A stretch of 64,000 nt of DNA from Magnetococcales bacterium (GTDB taxonomy: Bacteria; Pseudomonadota; Magnetococcia; Magnetococcales; JADFYX01), in the NCBI GenBank assembly GCA_015232405.1, contig JADFZS010000004.1, forward strand, positions 1 to 64,000, read 5' to 3'. The notes under the pieces are model-generated. The model was not told where the DNA came from, ran no database searches, and saw nothing but the letters and a program-made list of their open reading frames with translations. The first letter of the stretch is position 1; each line of letters begins with the position of its first letter. Shown in pieces: positions 26,444 to 36,412 of the stretch. The translations under genes and the position numbers were made by a program.

Positions 26444-28783
26444 TTAAAATCTTTGTGCCTCTAACAAGGAGCTTCTCACCTGGACTATGGTCTCAAGTTG
26501 AGGATGAATTAGCTCGGCTTTTGCCAGATATCTCTCTACTTTCTCCCACTCCTCAGCAGATAGAGCTGTCTGGGCCAACTCCACATAACGCTTTGCAACC
26601 CTGAGCAGACCTTCAATGGCATCTGGATTGGCGGGGTCCATAGCCAGTATATGGTATAGGTTTTTCAGCGCATTACCAGCTGCTGGAGAACTTAGCCTGT
26701 TATTTCTTATATCCCTGTTAGCAGAAGCAAGCAACGAGCCAATGGTTCTTGGAGGGTTTTGCTCTGCTTGCCGACGGGCCTTTTCTATCTGATTTTGCTG
26801 AAAATTAGCTGCTTTTAAAATAAGTTCATGGTTTACATACGGTTGTTGAGGGGCCGCCTCTGCAACAGGAGCATCCACCATAACTGGAGGCTGTGACTCT
26901 TGGACTACTTGCACATCATCATCAACCATAGCTGGCGGCTCATATTGCTCAACAACCTCTGGCTGACTCGGCTCTTCAACCTGAGTATAAACAGGAGGTT
27001 TGACCTCTTCTACCTGTGGAGGAGGAGCCACAACCTCATTTTTTGGCGTTATTTCAGGGGCAGGCTGTTGGGGTTGCTGGGTGACGACGGTTTGCTGGGG
27101 AGCAACCACAGCCTCGGCCTGCCTACTATCTTTTGGTTTAAAAAATACAGGACTAAAAGCAACAAAACATAACAGAATAAATACAGCCGCCAATATTATT
27201 GTAGTTAAACGAATTTTTTTGGCTGAAGAGGCTCTTAACTCCTCTGTTTCAACAACTACCTCTTTTAACCTCTCCTCTTCATCGTTGAGCTTTTTACTTC
27301 TACGTTGCAGAGCAGCTCCTTGTACCTCTAGATTCTCTTTGGTCTGGCGATACTCTGCCTCTTTGGCTTGCTGTTGTTTATCAAGCTCCTGCTCTCTGTT
27401 TTGTGTTTTTGTTGCCAGACTTTTCAACTCACTGTTTTGTTTATCTAAAGCCTCTTGAATCTGACGTAAAGAGGCCTCCTGCTCGCTGATATGGTCCTTG
27501 GCTGCGGCCTCAGTTGTTTTGAGAGCTGCTTCCCGGAGTTGCAGTTCAGTACGATATTCATCAAGCTCCTTCTTGCTGGCAGCACTTTTTGTTTTAAGCT
27601 CATCTTCTAGCCGTTGCAACTGGGCCTTTTGTTTGGCAAAGGTATCTTGGAGCTGTTGGTTGGCGATCTGTTGAGCTTTATCCCGTTCTTGTAGCTCGAC
27701 CTCTTTTGCCAACCTCTCAGACTCTAGACGTTGTAGTTCTGCGCTCTGTTTGGCAAGGCTATCCTTGATTTTCTGGTTGGCTGCCTGTTGCGCTGTCTCC
27801 ATCTCTTGAGCAGCAACCTCTTTCGCCAATCTCTCGGCATCTAAACGTTGCAACTCAATCTTCTGTTTAGCGAGATTTTCACTGATTTGCTGATTTGTTA
27901 GTTGTTGAGCTTGGCTGCTCTCTTGCAACTTCAACTCTTTGCTTTTTAATTCAGCTTCACGGCGTAGTAACTCTTTGCTCTGTCTATCCAAGGTCTCCTG
28001 CAGCTGTTTTTGTAAGCCCTCTTGCACCTTATAGCGTTCTTGAACTGCACTATCTTTTATTTTGCACTCGGTATTTAGCCTTTGCAGTTCCCCTGCCTGT
28101 TTAATCAGGGCCTCTTTGGTCTTCTGGTTGATTCCATCTTGGGCTTTAACTGCCACTGTACGACGTTGTAGCTCTTCTCTTTGTGCTGCCAAAGATTGTC
28201 GTTCAGCTCTTAACTTATCTAGTTCACCATTCTGCTTTGCAATATTCTCCTGACTCTGCAATAGAGCTGCTTCTTGGCTTATGATACGGGCCTGAGCTTG
28301 GGATATTTCTGCTTGAAAAGTCTCTTTTTGTTTTTCAAATGCCTCTTTTTGCTTGGCAAACTCCCCTTGGCGTTTATTTAACTCTTCACCCTGTGCCACA
28401 AGAGTCTCTTTAACCTGCTTGTAGGAGGCATACTGTTTTTTAAAATACTCCACAGCTTCAGCCTCTCTGGTGCGAAATGCTTCGTCTAACTGCCTAAGTT
28501 CAGCACTTTTTTGCTGTAACTGTTCACGGACCAGTTGATGTGATGAAGATAGTTTAACCTTGGGCTTGGGTTGGGGCTTGACAACCTGATTGGTTTCTTG
28601 CTCTGGTTCGGGTTCCGGGGTTGTTGCTGGTATAGGGGTTTCAACCTCTTTAGGCTCCGGTTTTTCCTGGTTTGAATCTGTAATCCATGGATTTGTCAGT
28701 TGTTTTCCAGAAGTTTTTTTCTGGTCTGCATATTTTCTTTCGTTATATGTCTTATTGCTGTATGTCGGCTTTTTATAGATCAT
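26444..28783 (-). CDS. Large coiled-coil inner-membrane protein with TPR-like tail
   Basis: A 779-residue protein. A Pro-rich N-terminus (about 1-75) leads to a very long Gln/Glu/Lys/Leu coiled coil (about 80-515). Within it are copies of a 39-residue repeat (LAKQxxELQRLxxERLAKEV...). One TM helix follows (about 525-547), then a Pro/Val/Gln-rich linker and a helical TPR-like C-terminus (about 690-779, with NLYHILAMDPANPDAIEGL). By topology the coiled coil is cytoplasmic and the TPR part periplasmic. It may be an envelope scaffold; no family name is certain. It is divergent from recN. Confidence 0.7.
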   Translation of the reverse strand: MIYKKPTYSNKTYNERKYADQKKTSGKQLTNPWITDSNQEKPEPKEVETPIPATTPEPEPEQETNQVVKPQPKPKVKLSSSHQLVREQLQQKSAELRQLDEAFRTREAEAVEYFKKQYASYKQVKETLVAQGEELNKRQGEFAKQKEAFEKQKETFQAEISQAQARIISQEAALLQSQENIAKQNGELDKLRAERQSLAAQREELQRRTVAVKAQDGINQKTKEALIKQAGELQRLNTECKIKDSAVQERYKVQEGLQKQLQETLDRQSKELLRREAELKSKELKLQESSQAQQLTNQQISENLAKQKIELQRLDAERLAKEVAAQEMETAQQAANQKIKDSLAKQSAELQRLESERLAKEVELQERDKAQQIANQQLQDTFAKQKAQLQRLEDELKTKSAASKKELDEYRTELQLREAALKTTEAAAKDHISEQEASLRQIQEALDKQNSELKSLATKTQNREQELDKQQQAKEAEYRQTKENLEVQGAALQRRSKKLNDEEERLKEVVVETEELRASSAKKIRLTTIILAAVFILLCFVAFSPVFFKPKDSRQAEAVVAPQQTVVTQQPQQPAPEITPKNEVVAPPPQVEEVKPPVYTQVEEPSQPEVVEQYEPPAMVDDDVQVVQESQPPVMVDAPVAEAAPQQPYVNHELILKAANFQQNQIEKARRQAEQNPPRTIGSLLASANRDIRNNRLSSPAAGNALKNLYHILAMDPANPDAIEGLLRVAKRYVELAQTALSAEEWEKVERYLAKAELIHPQLETIVQVRSSLLEAQRF

Positions 28784-28998
28784 TTTATTATTTCTATAAT
28801 AGTCTTTCGCGAAAATTTTCCCACCCCAAGAACGGCGACATTAACCTATTTTCCTTCATAATACAACTTTTTAGGCAACAGTTCTTGCCCATATTGATGC
28901 TCAATTTAATAGCGGAATGATTATCAATACCCTCATTTTTAAACAAAAACATATTTTAAATCCGGGACTCATAGCCATGAGGGAGTTAAAATTGTTTT

Positions 28999-30684
28999 AT
29001 GCTTAACCAACTAACCATAAAAAACATAGCCTTAATTGATCAGTTATCCCTGGATCTCAACTTGGGATTAACCATCCTTACTGGTGAGACCGGTGCAGGT
29101 AAATCAATTATTTTAGATGCTCTGTCGTTGGTCCTGGGCCGGAGAGCTGATAGCACATTGATACGCAACGGGGCAGATAAGGCCATGGTTACTGCTTGTT
29201 TTCAGCTAAAAAAAGACCACCCTGCCCAGCTTTGGCTTAACAGTAAAGACCTGGAGTCTGACGAAGATATTTTAACCATTCGCCGGGTAATTGGTGTTTC
29301 AACTCCTAGTCGGGCCTATATCAATGAGACAACAGTACCCTTAGCAACACTTTTGGAGCTAGGTAGCCTACTGGTGGAGATACACGGTCAGCACGATCAG
29401 CAGATCCTCATGAATAACAGCTCTCATCTGGCTATATTGGACTCATTTGCCAACCATGGTGAGCTGTTGGGCAAATTAAAAGAAAAGTTTGATAGCTGGC
29501 AGAGACAAAATAGTGAGCTGGAAAGTTTGCAAACATTGGCAAAAGAGGCGTTTGAACGCCGAGATTATCTTGCTTTTCAGTTGGATGAACTTACAGAGGC
29601 GGCAATTATACCGGGTGAGCTATTGGAGCTGGAAAAGCAAAAAACCCGTTTGGCCCACGCCAACCAGTTGCTTGGGGCAGGTAACAACAGCATTGCCCTT
29701 TTAACAGGCCATGGTGACGGTGGGGTTGCTGGTGCTGCAGACAATACCAATCAGGCAGCAGGTGAACTTGAAGGGGTTTGTGATATGGACCCAACCCTTG
29801 TTCCCATTGCCGAATCACTGCGCTCATTACATTATGAGTTGGAAGATATTGTTGAACGTATTGAGGACTACCGAAACTCCCTTGAGATAAACCCAGACCA
29901 GCTTGATAGCGTAGAAGAACGTATTGATTTAATTAACCGTTTAAGCCGTAAACATCATAAAAATGCTGATGAGTTAGAGCAACTTGCCCAACAGTGGCGC
30001 GAAGAGCTAGACACCATAGACAATGCCGATGAACGCATTGCAACTGCCCAAAAGGAGATTGCAATCACCCTTGGAGAGTATAGAGCCGTTGCCAAAAAGC
30101 TCACAGCCTCCCGGATGAAAGGGAGTAGACAGCTTACAAAAGAGGTTGAAAAACAACTTTGCGCTTTGCATATGGCTAATACACGTCTAACAATGAAAAT
30201 AAGCCCACATGAAGGCTATCCGCGTCCTGGTGGAATGGAAGATGGGCAATTTTTGGTCAGTACCAATCGAGGGGAGAGTGAAAAACCGTTAAAACAGGTG
30301 GCCTCTGGTGGTGAATTATCGCGAATTATGTTGGCTTTAAAGACAGTTATGGCTGATTTAATAACTTCCACAACCCTGATTTTTGATGAGGTTGATGTGG
30401 GGGTAGGAGGCAGAGTTGCCGCTAGTATCGGTGAAAAACTGGCCCATGTCGCCAAAAACAGGCAGGTATTGACCATCACCCATCTACCCCAAGTTGCTGC
30501 TTGGGGGAGTTATCATTTAAAAGTTGAAAAAAATTCCAGCCAAGACAAAACTCGTACCAGTATATCAACACTTGATCAAGAGAATCGTATAGAGGAGTTG
30601 GCAAGAATGCTTGCTGGAAATAGAGTTACGGCACCTGCGCGAAAAAATGCCAAGGATCTGCTACAAAGCTGCAAAACCAATTGA
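28999..30684 (+). CDS. recN: DNA repair protein RecN
   Basis: A 561-residue SMC-like ATPase for double-strand-break repair. Walker A is GETGAGKSIILDAL (about 30-43), the signature region is SGGELSRIMLALK (about 436-448), and Walker B is LIFDEVDVGVGG. The coiled-coil middle is of usual length. The ATG at 28999 follows a GGGAG placed rather far upstream. An Ala/Gly-rich stretch (GHGDGGVAGAADNTNQAAG, about 235-253) between the coils is unusual. The 5' neighbour is divergent. Confidence 0.95.
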   Translation: MLNQLTIKNIALIDQLSLDLNLGLTILTGETGAGKSIILDALSLVLGRRADSTLIRNGADKAMVTACFQLKKDHPAQLWLNSKDLESDEDILTIRRVIGVSTPSRAYINETTVPLATLLELGSLLVEIHGQHDQQILMNNSSHLAILDSFANHGELLGKLKEKFDSWQRQNSELESLQTLAKEAFERRDYLAFQLDELTEAAIIPGELLELEKQKTRLAHANQLLGAGNNSIALLTGHGDGGVAGAADNTNQAAGELEGVCDMDPTLVPIAESLRSLHYELEDIVERIEDYRNSLEINPDQLDSVEERIDLINRLSRKHHKNADELEQLAQQWREELDTIDNADERIATAQKEIAITLGEYRAVAKKLTASRMKGSRQLTKEVEKQLCALHMANTRLTMKISPHEGYPRPGGMEDGQFLVSTNRGESEKPLKQVASGGELSRIMLALKTVMADLITSTTLIFDEVDVGVGGRVAASIGEKLAHVAKNRQVLTITHLPQVAAWGSYHLKVEKNSSQDKTRTSISTLDQENRIEELARMLAGNRVTAPARKNAKDLLQSCKTN

Positions 30685-30867
30685 AAAAAAGAGCCTCCAT
30701 AACCTTTGATTTTTTATTATAATTGTAAAAATGGCATTTGTAGTTTGGGATATTTTTATAAAAAAATTTGTCTATCTTGATATTGCGGTTTGCAACCAGC
30801 CGACTTAGGAGTAAAATAAGGCTTAGATTGTTAATCGATAAATAATTTAGGGTTATACATAATTACC

Positions 30868-31182
30868 ATGAGCGAATTTAATTCTGGCGAAGATACACTG
30901 ACAGCGAATAAAACCAGGAAAAAGCTTAAAGAACCGGCTTTCTATAAGATTATTTTGTTAAATGATGACTTTACCCCCATGGATTTTGTCATCGATCTGA
31001 TCTGCAAGTTTTTTAGCAAATCAGCGGAGGAAGCAACAGAAATAATGTTAAACATCCATCATGAGGGGTATGGAGTCTGTGGTATCTACCCACTTGATAT
31101 TGCAGAGACAAAAATGAATCAAGTAAACAAATTTGCCCGTAATAATGGTCATCCATTAAAATGTCGAATAGAGAGAAACTAG
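30868..31182 (+). CDS. clpS: ClpS, ClpA adaptor for N-degron substrates
   Basis: A 104-residue adaptor with the family core: YKIILLNDDFTPMDFVIDLI (about 27-46), in which the NDDFTPM loop forms the pocket for N-terminal destabilising residues, and HHEGYGVCGIYPLDIAETK (about 66-84), which contacts ClpA. The disordered N-terminal tail needed for delivery is present. It lies 7 bp ahead of clpA, so the pair is an operon. Confidence 0.96.
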   Translation: MSEFNSGEDTLTANKTRKKLKEPAFYKIILLNDDFTPMDFVIDLICKFFSKSAEEATEIMLNIHHEGYGVCGIYPLDIAETKMNQVNKFARNNGHPLKCRIERN

Positions 31183-31189
31183 AGCCGCC

Positions 31190-33493
31190 ATGATTAGTAA
31201 ACATCTTGAGACATCACTTAACAAAGCTATAAGAAACGCCCAGTTGCGCGGACAGCAGTATGCCACAGTTGAACATCTGCTTTTGGCTTTGACTGAAAAT
31301 CCAGAGGTTACAGGTCTTCTACTCACCTGTGGCTGTGATCTCACCAAATTATCCTCGGATCTCGACAACCATCTAACCGCCCATGTTCCTGTGGCACGTG
31401 AAGATGACCCTATCCAGGAGATAACCCCAACTGTTGGTTTCCAAAGGGTAATTCAAAGAGCTGTCTTTCAAGTTCAATCCTCGGGGCGCACCATGGTAAC
31501 AGGGGCATATGTTCTGGTTGCCATGTTTAGTGAAAAAGAGTCCCATGCGGTCCATTTTCTAGAAAATCAGGATATCAGCCGCTTGGATATTCAATCTGCC
31601 ATCTCCCATGATTCAGAGGGGGCTGACTCGGGTGCTAACAGCCCCTCCGAGGAGCCTCTATCTCCTGGGGGAACAATTCCCAAGCCTGATGATAAGCAAA
31701 ATCCACTGGAGCTTTACACGGTCAACTTAAATAGGGAAGTCAAAGAGGGTCGAATTGATCCATTGATAGGCCGCGAGGATGAGATTGTCAGAACATTTCA
31801 GATTCTCTGTCGCAGGAGAAAAAACAACCCTCTGTATGTAGGTGAGGCCGGGGTGGGCAAAACCCATCTGGCTGAAGGAATTGCCCTTAAGATTGTCGAG
31901 GGTAAAGTACCTAAAGTATTGGAGAATTGTGTGATTTTCGCCCTGGATCTCGGCTCTCTTTTAGCAGGAACAAAATTTAGAGGTGATTTTGAAGCGAGGC
32001 TCAAAGGGGTATTGAAGGCTTTAAAGGATCATCCTGATGCCATTTTGTTTATAGATGAGATACACACCATTATTGGTGCTGGTTCCACAAGTGGCAGCAC
32101 CATGGATGCTTCCAACCTACTAAAACCTCTGTTGGCAAATGGCGAACTACGCTGTATTGGCTCCACAACCTATGAGGAGTTTCGCAGTGTTTTTGAGAAA
32201 GATAGTGGTCTGGCACGAAGGTTTCAAAAAATTGATGTTCCAGAACCCTCTATGGAAGAGACCATTGCTATTTTAAAGGGTTTGAAAGGTCGTTATGAGG
32301 AGCACCACGGTATCACCTACTCCCAGGACTCCATCCAGATAGCAGCAGAGCTATCTGGTCGCCATATTCATGATCGCAAGCATCCTGATTCGGCTATTGA
32401 TGTGCTGGATGAAGCAGGTGCTGCCTGTCAACTTGTGGTTGAGGAGGAGAGGCAAAAAGAGATTGGGGTAGAGAATATCGAGACTATTGTTTCACGAATG
32501 GCAAGAATACCTGCCCGTTCTGTCTCCCATGACGATAGGTTGATTTTAAAGGATTTAGAGGCCAATCTAAAGCTATCTTTATTTGGTCAGGACCCTGCTT
32601 TAACTCAGGTTTGTACAGCGATTAAGTTGGCCCGTGCAGGTTTGGGCAACCCTGAAAAACCCATGGGCTGTTTTTTGATGACTGGTCCAACGGGTGTGGG
32701 CAAAACTGAGCTTGCAAGGCAGTTGGCAATTGAGTTGGGTGTGGAGTTGGTACGGTTTGATATGAGTGAGTATATGGAGAGACACACAGTCTCTCGTCTT
32801 ATAGGTGCTCCTCCGGGTTATGTTGGCTTTGATCAGGCAGGACTTTTGACAGAAGCGGTAACCAAAAATCCCCATGCCATATTGCTGCTTGATGAGATAG
32901 AAAAGGCTCATCCTGATATTTATAATATACTTTTACAGGTTATGGATCATGGTAAGCTGACAGATAATAATGGTCGTCAGGCTGATTTTCGCAATGTAAT
33001 TCTTATTATGACCACAAACGCTGGCGCTCAGGATGTGGACCGCTCTTCGGTTGGTTTTACCACTCAAAACCATGTTGGTGATGAGATGAAGGAGATTAAG
33101 CGGCTATTTACTCCAGAGTTTCGCAACCGCTTGGATACCATCATTGCCTTTAAATCACTTGAGCCAGAGACTATTGTGAGGGTAGTTGATAAGTTTCTCT
33201 TGGTGTTGGAGGCTGATCTTGAGAAAAAAAATGTCACCCTTAATGTTAGTGCCAGTGCAAGAAACTGGTTGGCGGAGAACGGTTATGATCGTAGCAATGG
33301 TGCTCGGCCCATGGAGAGGTTGATTAAAAAAGAGATTCGCCAACCACTATCAGAGGAGCTTCTTTTTGGTAATTTGACCGAAGGTGGTTCAGTATCGTTA
33401 CGGGCGGAAAAAGATAAACTTCACTTAAACTGCAAAAAGCCCACTGCACGCAAAAAGAGAAAGTCTGCCAAGAAGGTTCCTGTAACAGCTTAA
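31190..33493 (+). CDS. clpA: ClpA, ATPase of the ClpAP protease
   Basis: A 767-residue AAA+ unfoldase. It has an N-domain (1-145), a first AAA module with Walker A GEAGVGKT and Walker [10 protein letters not shown], and a second module with GPTGVGKTE and [14 protein letters not shown]. No long ClpB-type middle coil is present, which separates it from ClpB. The IGL-type loop for ClpP docking should lie in the second module but is not obvious by eye. ClpP is not in the window. The stop codon TAA abuts the first bases of a foldback repeat (33493), and the C-terminal tail is rich in lysine. Confidence 0.95.
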   Translation: MISKHLETSLNKAIRNAQLRGQQYATVEHLLLALTENPEVTGLLLTCGCDLTKLSSDLDNHLTAHVPVAREDDPIQEITPTVGFQRVIQRAVFQVQSSGRTMVTGAYVLVAMFSEKESHAVHFLENQDISRLDIQSAISHDSEGADSGANSPSEEPLSPGGTIPKPDDKQNPLELYTVNLNREVKEGRIDPLIGREDEIVRTFQILCRRRKNNPLYVGEAGVGKTHLAEGIALKIVEGKVPKVLENCVIFALDLGSLLAGTKFRGDFEARLKGVLKALKDHPDAILFIDEIHTIIGAGSTSGSTMDASNLLKPLLANGELRCIGSTTYEEFRSVFEKDSGLARRFQKIDVPEPSMEETIAILKGLKGRYEEHHGITYSQDSIQIAAELSGRHIHDRKHPDSAIDVLDEAGAACQLVVEEERQKEIGVENIETIVSRMARIPARSVSHDDRLILKDLEANLKLSLFGQDPALTQVCTAIKLARAGLGNPEKPMGCFLMTGPTGVGKTELARQLAIELGVELVRFDMSEYMERHTVSRLIGAPPGYVGFDQAGLLTEAVTKNPHAILLLDEIEKAHPDIYNILLQVMDHGKLTDNNGRQADFRNVILIMTTNAGAQDVDRSSVGFTTQNHVGDEMKEIKRLFTPEFRNRLDTIIAFKSLEPETIVRVVDKFLLVLEADLEKKNVTLNVSASARNWLAENGYDRSNGARPMERLIKKEIRQPLSEELLFGNLTEGGSVSLRAEKDKLHLNCKKPTARKKRKSAKKVPVTA

Positions 33494-33659
33494 ACCTAGA
33501 AACGGCGGTTGGCAGTGCGTACATGGCGTAACATATTGGTTTAGCTGGTGTAACAGAGCAAATCGAAGTCACCTTGTTGGTGATGAGACTTTGCTCTGTT
33601 ATGCCAGATGAATCAATAGGTTGCGTCAGGTGCGTGCTGACAACTGCTGTTTCTAGGTT
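33493..33659. mobile_element. MITE-like foldback repeat, copy A
   Basis: A 167-bp non-coding unit with inverted ends AACCTAGAAAC...GTTTCTAGGTT. The arms stay complementary for about 70 bp; most differences are G/A or C/T changes that would still pair as G-U in RNA. The tip is TCACC(TTGT)TGGTGA. It starts on the last base of the clpA stop codon. A second copy at 60457 in reverse orientation is about 97% identical, so it was recently mobile. No transposase is in the window. Confidence 0.88.
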
Positions 33660-33697
33660 AAATATAATGTAGCTACATCAAAGAATGGACAGTTAAT

Positions 33698-33749
33698 AAT
33701 CCAGCATATGGTAGAAGATGATAACTTCGACCATGTGCTGGATTTTTTT
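33698..33749 (+). terminator. Terminator downstream of clpA and the repeat
   Basis: AATCCAGCATATGGT and ACCATGTGCTGGATT form a stem with one G-T/A-type wobble, followed by a seven-T run. It is on the plus strand, 204 bp past the clpA stop, with the foldback repeat in between. This suggests the repeat was inserted between clpA and its terminator. Confidence 0.85.
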
Positions 33750-33752
33750 ATA

Positions 33753-33956
33753 TTAGTTTACAAAATATGGGTGATACAGATCGTCTTCGATAGATGGTTT
33801 TTTGTTAACTACGCCTTGGCTTGGGAACTCTCCCCGCAATAAACCAAACTCTGTCTGCTCGATGAACTCTTCCGGTGTTAGAATACCGTTTAAAGCTAGT
33901 GGAAGAGGGATATTGTTGTAAGGAACTGTGGATTGGTAAGTAGTTGACTCTTGCAT
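33753..33956 (-). CDS. Small protein of unknown function
   Basis: About 67 residues from ATG at 33956, which is preceded by TTTGGAG at good spacing; the frame could extend to 34016 without such support. The sequence is polar with YQSTVPYNNIPLPLALNG and LTPEEFIEQTEFGLLRG, ending HPYFVN. No TM or signal. It may be a cofactor-less small regulatory or peptide-precursor-like protein, but I recognise no family. It converges with clpA, with the terminator just beyond its stop. Confidence 0.5.
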   Translation of the reverse strand: MQESTTYQSTVPYNNIPLPLALNGILTPEEFIEQTEFGLLRGEFPSQGVVNKKPSIEDDLYHPYFVN

Positions 33957-34244
33957 TTTATACTCCAAATAGAGGTATGAACAGATTGTATAATTGGGGT
34001 TCAAGAGATGTGCCATTTTTTTGGTTTCATTAATTTATTTTTACAAGCGATAATAGCAGAGATGATTTGTCAAATTAAGATTTTGTAACTTACTTACTGA
34101 TCTGATACGATTTTTTGTAAAAAGACGTTTGTAGCTATTATTGGCTTATTTTATCAAGTTCCTTTTTCTAATCAGCTTGTTATGTAGTTCTATATGTAAA
34201 TTGTAATAAATTGCTTTTTTTTCTATTTTTTTAGGTCTTTTTTT

Positions 34245-34676
34245 ATGGTGGGTATTCTTTCAAAGTGGTCAAAAAACCGAGACGCGGCAAAAACTCTCAA
34301 GGTTGGGCGTCAATTTCTAAAGGAAAACGCCAAAAAGAAGGGGGTTATTACCACAAGCAGTGGTTTGCAGTATAAAGTGGTAAAAACGGGTGTCGGACAG
34401 AGAGCCAAAGGGTGGCATAAGGCTACTGTTCATTATCGGGGAACATTTATCAACGGGGTGGAATTTGATGCTACGGACCAGGAATCTGGTCCGGCAACAT
34501 TCAAGGTAAGCGAAGTTATACCTGGCTGGTCGGAGGCGTTAAAGTTAATGCAGCCTGGGAGTATATTCGAGCTATTCATACCCAGTGAGTTGGCTTATGG
34601 TAAAAAGGGAGCAGAAGATATTATTGCTCCCAACGAGACATTGATTTTTACTACTGAATTGATAAGTTTAAGCTAG
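34245..34676 (+). CDS. FKBP-type peptidyl-prolyl isomerase
   Basis: A 143-residue protein with a complete FKBP domain at about 40-143 (GLQYKVVKTG, VHYRGTFINGVEFDAT, VIPGWSEALKLMQPGS, IPSELAYG). It lacks a signal peptide. The N-terminal 40 residues are basic and helical (FLKENAKKKGVITTSSG), as in short FkpA/FklB relatives. It catalyses cis-trans isomerisation of prolines. AAAAAA-rich DNA precedes the start and no clear ribosome-binding site is seen (the upstream bases are T-rich), so the exact start is uncertain. Confidence 0.9.
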   Translation: MVGILSKWSKNRDAAKTLKVGRQFLKENAKKKGVITTSSGLQYKVVKTGVGQRAKGWHKATVHYRGTFINGVEFDATDQESGPATFKVSEVIPGWSEALKLMQPGSIFELFIPSELAYGKKGAEDIIAPNETLIFTTELISLS

Positions 34677-34740
34677 CCTAGTTAACTTTTTGTTTATATG
34701 GTAAATTCAAACCAAATCTGGACAAAAAAATATTTTTATT

Positions 34741-34880
34741 ATTAGGGGTGCAGGGGGATTATCTCCCTGCTGGGTTTGGGCGAAGCCCAAGGTTTTGCCT
34801 TTGTTTTTAAGTCTTTACATTCAAAAGTGTGGGGGTTTGGGGCCTGCAAGGCCTCCCAAGGTTTTGCTTTTGACTGTATA
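34741..34880. repeat. Arm-only relative of the 415-bp structured elements
   Basis: ATTAGGGGTGCAGGGGG begins an arm with the same two small hairpins as the elements at 35971 and 46171: GCAGGG...CCCTGC (paired changes relative to CCAGGG...CCCTGG) and TTGGGCGAAGCCCAA. A degenerate second arm (CCTGCAAGGCCTCCCAAGG) follows at about 34840. The inner long hairpins are absent. It lies between converging FKBP and ccmH genes and may act as a terminator. Confidence 0.75.
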
Positions 34881-34897
34881 TTTTTGATTTAAAATCA

Positions 34898-35374
34898 CTA
34901 TACATCGATATTTTTCAGCTCTTCATCAATTCGTGCCTGCATTTTTTTATCGGTATCGGTAGTTGGTGTTGCAGTTTTAATACTGTTTTTCTTCCATTTT
35001 TTAAATGCTGTTATCAGGGCAAGCGCACCTATGATCAGTCCGAAAGCGGGACCAAACCAGAGCAGCATGTTCATACCGGACTTTGTAGGTTTGAGGTATA
35101 TGTAGTCACCGTAGCGTTGGAAGAAATAGTCTCTTATGGAGGCTTCGCTTTCTCCGGCGTTTACTTTATCTCTGATGACCTCAAGCATATCTTTGGCGAG
35201 GTCTGAGTTAGACTCATAGATAGACTGGTTTTGGCAAACGGCACAGCGGAGATCTTTAGCGATGGTTCTTACGAGAGCTTCGCTGGGATCTTCATTTTTG
35301 GTTGTTGCAGATAGTGGCGATGCTGTTAAAAACAGTATTGCAAACAGTATTATAAGATTTAGATATCGTCTCAT
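34898..35374 (-). CDS. ccmH: CcmH, cytochrome c maturation thiol reductase
   Basis: About 158 residues: a signal or anchor helix at the N-terminus (LNLIILFAILFLTASPL), the conserved domain with the heme-handling motif RCAVCQNQSI (CxxC, about residues 42-51), and a second TM helix (about 100-122). It reduces the CxxCH cysteines of apocytochrome c and takes part in heme ligation with CcmF. ATG at 35374 lies one base past the ccmG stop; a longer frame opens at 35431 inside ccmG. The CcmI-like domain is absent from the chain and from the window. Confidence 0.93.
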   Translation of the reverse strand: MRRYLNLIILFAILFLTASPLSATTKNEDPSEALVRTIAKDLRCAVCQNQSIYESNSDLAKDMLEVIRDKVNAGESEASIRDYFFQRYGDYIYLKPTKSGMNMLLWFGPAFGLIIGALALITAFKKWKKNSIKTATPTTDTDKKMQARIDEELKNIDV

Positions 35375-35375
35375 A

Positions 35376-35927
35376 TCATGTTTTCCCACCTGAGTTTGTT
35401 CCTTGGATTTGTGGCAGAGCGATTTTTTCAAACCAGCCGAAGTATAGGGGTCCGGTATGTTTTAATCTTATCATACCTGTGGGGTCCACAAGGTAAGATT
35501 CTGGTGCACCGTATACCCCCCAATCTATTGCTATTTTTTGTTTAGGGTCAAAGGCGTGTTTATAGCCGGGGTCGCCGTGACGTTGCAGAAATCTATTGGC
35601 TCCTTCTCTGGTATCGCGAAAGTCCACACCAATTATCAGAAAATCATCTCGTTTATCGGCGATTCTAGCTAGTTCCAGCAGATATGGATGTTCGGCAACA
35701 CAGCTGATGCACCAGGAGCCCCAGAAGTTTACTAGCACCCATTTTCCTTTATAGTCAGAAAGGGAGATATTACCGTTACCTTTAAGGGTAGGTGCGGTAA
35801 AATCTGATGCTGGTTTATTTACCAGTGGCGAGGGTATATCTCGGGGATCATTGCCCAAACCTCCGGCAAACAGGGCCATGATGACAACGAGAGATAGTAG
35901 CAGGATAATTTTCCAGGAATTTTTCAT
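35376..35927 (-). CDS. ccmG: CcmG/DsbE thiol:disulfide oxidoreductase
   Basis: A 183-residue thioredoxin-fold protein tethered by an N-terminal TM helix (about 7-24). The active site is NFWGSWCISC (CxxC, about 73-76). The family's acidic groove and GVYGAPESYLVDP cis-proline loop are present. It keeps apocytochrome or CcmH cysteines reduced in the periplasm. The gap to ccmF is 485 bp and holds structured element 1, so in effect the distal operon is separated from ccmA-F. Confidence 0.94.
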   Translation of the reverse strand: MKNSWKIILLLSLVVIMALFAGGLGNDPRDIPSPLVNKPASDFTAPTLKGNGNISLSDYKGKWVLVNFWGSWCISCVAEHPYLLELARIADKRDDFLIIGVDFRDTREGANRFLQRHGDPGYKHAFDPKQKIAIDWGVYGAPESYLVDPTGMIRLKHTGPLYFGWFEKIALPQIQGTNSGGKT

Positions 35928-35970
35928 GATATCCTAATTAAAATAACAAAATAAAATAACAAAAAATAAA

Positions 35971-36393
35971 ACTAATGGGGGTCCAGGGGAATCATTTCCC
36001 TGGTGGGTTTGGGCGAAGCCCAAGGTTCTGTCTTTGCTTTAAGGCCGAATTTACAAAAGGCGTTTTTTTGCCTTTGCTTTTAAAAAAACGTCTCGGCCCG
36101 TATCTTAATTTATAAGTATATAATCCCAGTCTTTTTTGGGATTATATACTTATAAATGCTATTTACCAATCACGGGTTGGATTAAATCCGACCGTTGGTA
36201 GGTAAAGGATGCTAGCAAAGGTAGAAAACCCCCAAAAGCTGGGTTTTCTACCTTTGCTAGCGAATATACTAGCCGGGGGCTTTTTTTAAAAGGCACAAAA
36301 AAAGCCCTTTATAACTCCGGCTTTACAGCAACAGCAAAACCTTGGGCCTTGCCCAAACCCACCAGGGAAATGATTCCCCTGGACCCCCACTAA
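35971..36393. repeat. Structured inverted element 1 (about 420 bp)
   Basis: Outer arms starting ACTAATGGGGGTCC and ending GGACCCCCACTAAT are inverted over about 70 bp and themselves contain small hairpins. Inside are: a GGCCG/CGGCC stem around CGTTTTTTT...AAAAAAACG (36043-36098); long hairpin A, a perfect 21-bp stem (36108-36128 with 36137-36157) and loop GTCTTTTT; a small middle hairpin (GGTTGGAT/ATCCGACC, about 36175-36193); long hairpin B, a perfect 21-bp stem (36211-36231 with 36241-36261) and loop CCAAAAGCT; and AGCCGG/CCGGCT around GGGCTTTTTTT/AAAAAAAGCCC (36271-36322). No coding frame. Sited between ccmF and ccmG. Confidence 0.9.
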
Positions 36394-36412
36394 TACAGCC
36401 TTTTTTATATGC

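Noticed and set aside
26900-28253. Plus-strand frames in the coiled-coil gene
   Set aside because: They arise from the repetitive, low-complexity coding strand and have no start signals.
35971-36393. Retron-type non-coding RNA
   Set aside because: Inverted outer arms and long hairpins recall msr-msd, but no reverse transcriptase gene lies near either copy and two equal copies at unrelated loci do not fit.
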